Source: Clostridia bacterium
Lineage (GTDB): Bacteria; Bacillota_A; Clostridia; Oscillospirales; Acutalibacteraceae
Length of the DNA stretch: 6,737 nucleotides
NCBI GenBank assembly: GCA_017549665.1
Contig: JAFYUD010000054.1
Location: 1-6,737, forward strand
Reading direction: 5' to 3'
Part shown: piece after piece, positions 5,163-6,737 of the stretch
Numbering within the stretch: position 1 is the stretch's first letter
Layout of the letters: the number at the start of each line of letters is the position of its first letter
Program-made: the position numbers and the translations under genes
The notes under the pieces: model-generated
Seen by the model: the letters and a program-made list of their open reading frames with translations, nothing else
What the model was told of the DNA's origin: nothing
Databases searched by the model: none

Positions 5163-5966
5163 TTAATCAGCTGTTGTAAAGCTGTTGAGAATCATGCTTG
5201 CGTCTGCATAGCTCTGTGCTGTTGCAGTAATATAAATTGCATGGTCATCGAAAACACGTGCAGAAGTGATTACTACGAGGTCTGACTCTGCAAATGTGAC
5301 TGTCTGAGCAACAAATGTTTCACCTGCAATTGTTGTATCGTAAGGAGTTGAAAATGCGGATGTAAGATTCTGCTGTGTGTATGCCTGCTGCATAGCACCT
5401 GATGCATTTGACAGATACTCTGATGCAGTGATGCTTGTTCCTTTAAGATCTTCAAAAGTAACAATTATCTGCTTGGTGCTGTAGCTGTCAATGAGTATAA
5501 CACCGCATTCGACACTTTCTTCTCCTTCGAAATTAGCGTACATATCAGCGGAAGCATTAACCCAGCCTGTTGTTGCATCAAACTTGAGATCTGCCCATTC
5601 GTTTGTATAAACAGTTCCGTCGAAAGTACCTTTTGTGTAAGCAACATCTGAAGCTGAATCATCATTGTTGTCATCATAGTTGTTTACGACTACGTCATTG
5701 TCAGCCTGACCGTAGCCCTGATCCTGGAAGGATTTCTGAGCAACACTGCCGATGACTGCGAGGATAATAAGAACAACGGCAACAATAGCTATTGTTTTGC
5801 TTTTATTCTTTTTCTTCTGAGCAGGCTGCTGAGGCTGAGCGTATTGCTGAGGCTGAGCAGGAGCTGTGTACTGCTGAGGCTGTGAAGCCTGAAGGGGAGT
5901 ACCGCATGAAGCACAGAAATTTTCAGTATCAGGGAATGTGCTGTTACAATTAGGACAAGTTTTCAT
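5163..5966 (-). CDS. Zinc-ribbon membrane protein with extracytoplasmic domain
   Basis: A 267-residue single-pass membrane protein. Residues 1-22 are a four-cysteine zinc ribbon (Cys4, 7, 18, 21; CPNC and CASCG). A Gln/Pro/Ala-rich flexible stretch with PQQY/PQQ repeats (29-50) and a basic patch KKKNKSK (51-57) precede the membrane helix (58-76). The charge rule puts the ribbon in the cytosol and the rest outside. An Asp/Asn linker (89-107) leads to a domain (about 115-267) whose start (YTNEWADLKFDATTGW) and end (ASMILNSF) resemble PsbP/DcrB-like folds of exported proteins (inference). Function is unknown; the design suggests sensing or anchoring across the membrane. The ATG follows GAGGTGA (5973-5979) by 6 nt. 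It is the second gene of a unit, 32 nt after the DUF805 gene, and ends in the terminator at 5121. Confidence 0.85.
   Translation of the reverse strand: MKTCPNCNSTFPDTENFCASCGTPLQASQPQQYTAPAQPQQYAQPQQPAQKKKNKSKTIAIVAVVLIILAVIGSVAQKSFQDQGYGQADNDVVVNNYDDNNDDSASDVAYTKGTFDGTVYTNEWADLKFDATTGWVNASADMYANFEGEESVECGVILIDSYSTKQIIVTFEDLKGTSITASEYLSNASGAMQQAYTQQNLTSAFSTPYDTTIAGETFVAQTVTFAESDLVVITSARVFDDHAIYITATAQSYADASMILNSFTTAD
5827..5882 (-). repeat. Short in-frame repeats coding the Gln/Pro-rich linker
   Basis: The plus-strand word TGCTGAGGCTGAGC occurs at 5827 and 5845, and its first 11 bases again at 5872. The offsets of 18 and 27 nt are both multiples of 9, so the frame is kept. They encode the PQQY/PQQ linker of the zinc-ribbon protein and could change in number by slippage without breaking the gene. 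Confidence 0.7.
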
Positions 5967-5998
5967 AAAAATTCACCTCTGTTTTGTGTTTGATGGGA

Positions 5999-6544
5999 TT
6001 AACCCTGGAATGTGTTGTTTGTGTCAGTGTAAACAACATTTTCTGCAGGGCCTGCGCCCCATTCGTTGTCGCCTACACTGTCTTTTGTAAGCTGAATAAT
6101 GAATAAGATGATGCCTGCAATGGGAATAAGGAACATGAAGTAATAAGAACCGCTTTTGCCTGTATCGTGAAGTCTTCTGACACCTGCAGAAATGGTGGGG
6201 ATCATAAGAGCTACAGATAATGCGCCGCCGACTACATTGAAAAACGGAACAGTCATGTTAAGAACTGAGATTACGACAGATACGAGCATGCAGAACAGGT
6301 ATGCGAACCAGTATTCACTCTTTGAAGCTCTGCCCTTGAAGTTTGCGTAATTCTTAAAAAATAATTTGATTGCGGTTACAAAGTCAACCTTACCGTTGTG
6401 AGGTGTTCCCTGGACAGGATTGGGGTTGATCTGTGTGTTGTCCGCAGGATTGAATCCTGTGTTGATTGTTGTCTGTGCTGTGCCGCATGTGGGACAGAAT
6501 ACTACGCCATCATTAAGCTCAGTACCGCATGTTTTACATACCAT
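5999..6544 (-). CDS. Zinc-ribbon DUF805 membrane protein
   Basis: A 181-residue integral membrane protein. A zinc ribbon lies at the N-terminus (Cys3, 6, 17, 20; CKTCG and CPTCG), followed by an Asn/Pro/Thr-rich linker (25-52). A DUF805 domain (about 57-167) has the family landmarks FKGRASKSEYWFAYLF (69-84), RRLHDTGKSG (123-132) and GDNEWG (158-163). Three membrane helices are likely at about 80-98, 101-120 and 133-151. The function of DUF805 is not known. The ATG at 6544 is fixed by GGAGGT (6552-6557) with a 7-nt spacer, and gives MVCKTCG; the longer frame to 6613 would cover the leader hairpin and the -10. It is the first gene of the zinc-ribbon unit. Confidence 0.9.
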   Translation of the reverse strand: MVCKTCGTELNDGVVFCPTCGTAQTTINTGFNPADNTQINPNPVQGTPHNGKVDFVTAIKLFFKNYANFKGRASKSEYWFAYLFCMLVSVVISVLNMTVPFFNVVGGALSVALMIPTISAGVRRLHDTGKSGSYYFMFLIPIAGIILFIIQLTKDSVGDNEWGAGPAENVVYTDTNNTFQG

Positions 6545-6561
6545 AAAAAATACCTCCGATA

Positions 6562-6585
6562 TATTGTCAGAAAAAGCTGACAATA
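6562..6585 (-). promoter_or_regulatory. Leader hairpin / dyad upstream of the DUF805 gene
   Basis: A perfect 9-bp inverted repeat TATTGTCAG/CTGACAATA with a 6-nt centre. It lies about 12-35 nt downstream of the predicted transcription start and 4 nt before the GGAGGT ribosome site. It is not a terminator, since AUAUCGG follows it on the minus strand. It could be an operator for a dimeric repressor, or an RNA stem that affects translation or stability. Confidence 0.6.
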
Positions 6586-6603
6586 GTTTATTAAAGTAAG
6601 TCA

Positions 6604-6632
6604 AGTATATCACTGTGTAAAAAAAATGTCAA
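6604..6632 (-). promoter_or_regulatory. Sigma-A promoter of the zinc-ribbon unit
   Basis: On the minus strand a perfect TTGACA (6627-6632) lies 17 nt from TATACT (6604-6609), one base from full consensus. Predicted start is near 6597, giving a leader of about 53 nt that includes the dyad at 6562-6585. Confidence 0.88.
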
Positions 6633-6652
6633 CAAACAGATTCGATGTGTTG

Positions 6653-6681
6653 AAAAAATCCCCCGTGAACACACGGGGGAT
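6653..6681 (-). terminator. Rho-independent terminator of lysS
   Basis: A perfect 10-bp stem ATCCCCCGTG/CACGGGGGAT (6658-6667, 6672-6681) with an AACA loop, followed on the minus strand by a T-run (6653-6657). It begins about 10 nt after the lysS stop. Confidence 0.93.
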
Positions 6682-6690
6682 AATGATATT

Positions 6691-6737
6691 TTATTTATCA
6701 AGAGGCTTCATTGTGGGGAAGAGGAGGACGTCTCTGA
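6691..6737 (-). CDS. lysS: Lysyl-tRNA synthetase, last codons (partial)
   Basis: Only 14 full codons and a stop are in the window, read from the right edge: RDVLLFPTMKPLDK. This is the C-terminal signature of class II lysyl-tRNA synthetase (usual form IRDVxLFPxMKP), the end of motif 3 and the tail, and the broken first codon (xTC) fits the expected isoleucine. The enzyme charges tRNA-Lys. The stop is followed by a strong terminator, so lysS is not co-transcribed with the zinc-ribbon genes. The call rests on a short stretch, but the motif is distinctive. Confidence 0.85.
   Translation of the reverse strand, partial: RDVLLFPTMKPLDK

Noticed and set aside
6545..6613. Longer N-terminus for the DUF805 protein
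   Set aside because: The extra 23 codons cover the leader dyad and the -10, and the ribosome site at 6552-6557 points to 6544.

Overview
The window looks like chromosomal DNA from an anaerobic, spore-forming Firmicute of the class Clostridia, most likely a Ruminococcus-like member of the Oscillospiraceae. The grounds are a complete cotJABC spore-coat cluster, a secreted protein with a type I dockerin, a purC start of the clostridial type (YEGKTKDVY ... [10 protein letters not shown]), Gram-positive vegetative promoters (TTGACA-17-TATACT) and AGGAGG-type ribosome binding sites. The genus is an inference.

Layout, left to right. 1-287 (-): 5' part of purC (SAICAR synthetase), running off the left edge. 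288-493: divergent intergenic region with a promoter on each strand. 494-1018 (+): a small histidine (phosphoglycerate-mutase-like) phosphatase with its own promoter and terminator. 1123-2189 (+): cotJA-cotJB-cotJC, tightly packed, ending in a hairpin terminator that can work from both sides. 2190-2449: non-coding region with short inverted words and a hairpin. 2450-2947 (-): a small, acidic, membrane-anchored protein of unknown function. 3027-4409 (-): a secreted protein with an N-terminal dockerin. 4426-5049 (-): an AAA_28-type P-loop NTPase, 16 nt upstream of the dockerin gene and sharing its promoter. 5163-5966 and 5999-6544 (-): two zinc-ribbon membrane proteins in one transcription unit, with a near-consensus promoter, a leader hairpin and a terminator. 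6691-6737 (-): the last codons of lysS (lysyl-tRNA synthetase), followed by its terminator.

How the genes relate. The region is mostly a row of short, independent transcription units separated by recognisable terminators and promoters. There is one sporulation cluster (cotJ) between a phosphatase and a block of envelope genes. The envelope genes (165-aa anchored protein, dockerin protein, two zinc-ribbon proteins) all lie on the minus strand and share a theme of uncharacterised exported or membrane-bound domains. I see no mobile element, CRISPR array, tRNA or rRNA. No clear defence or biosynthetic system is evident. The most unusual points are the dockerin placed directly after a signal peptide and co-transcribed with a cytosolic NTPase, the very cysteine-rich CotJA, and the paired zinc-ribbon membrane proteins behind a 9-bp leader dyad.
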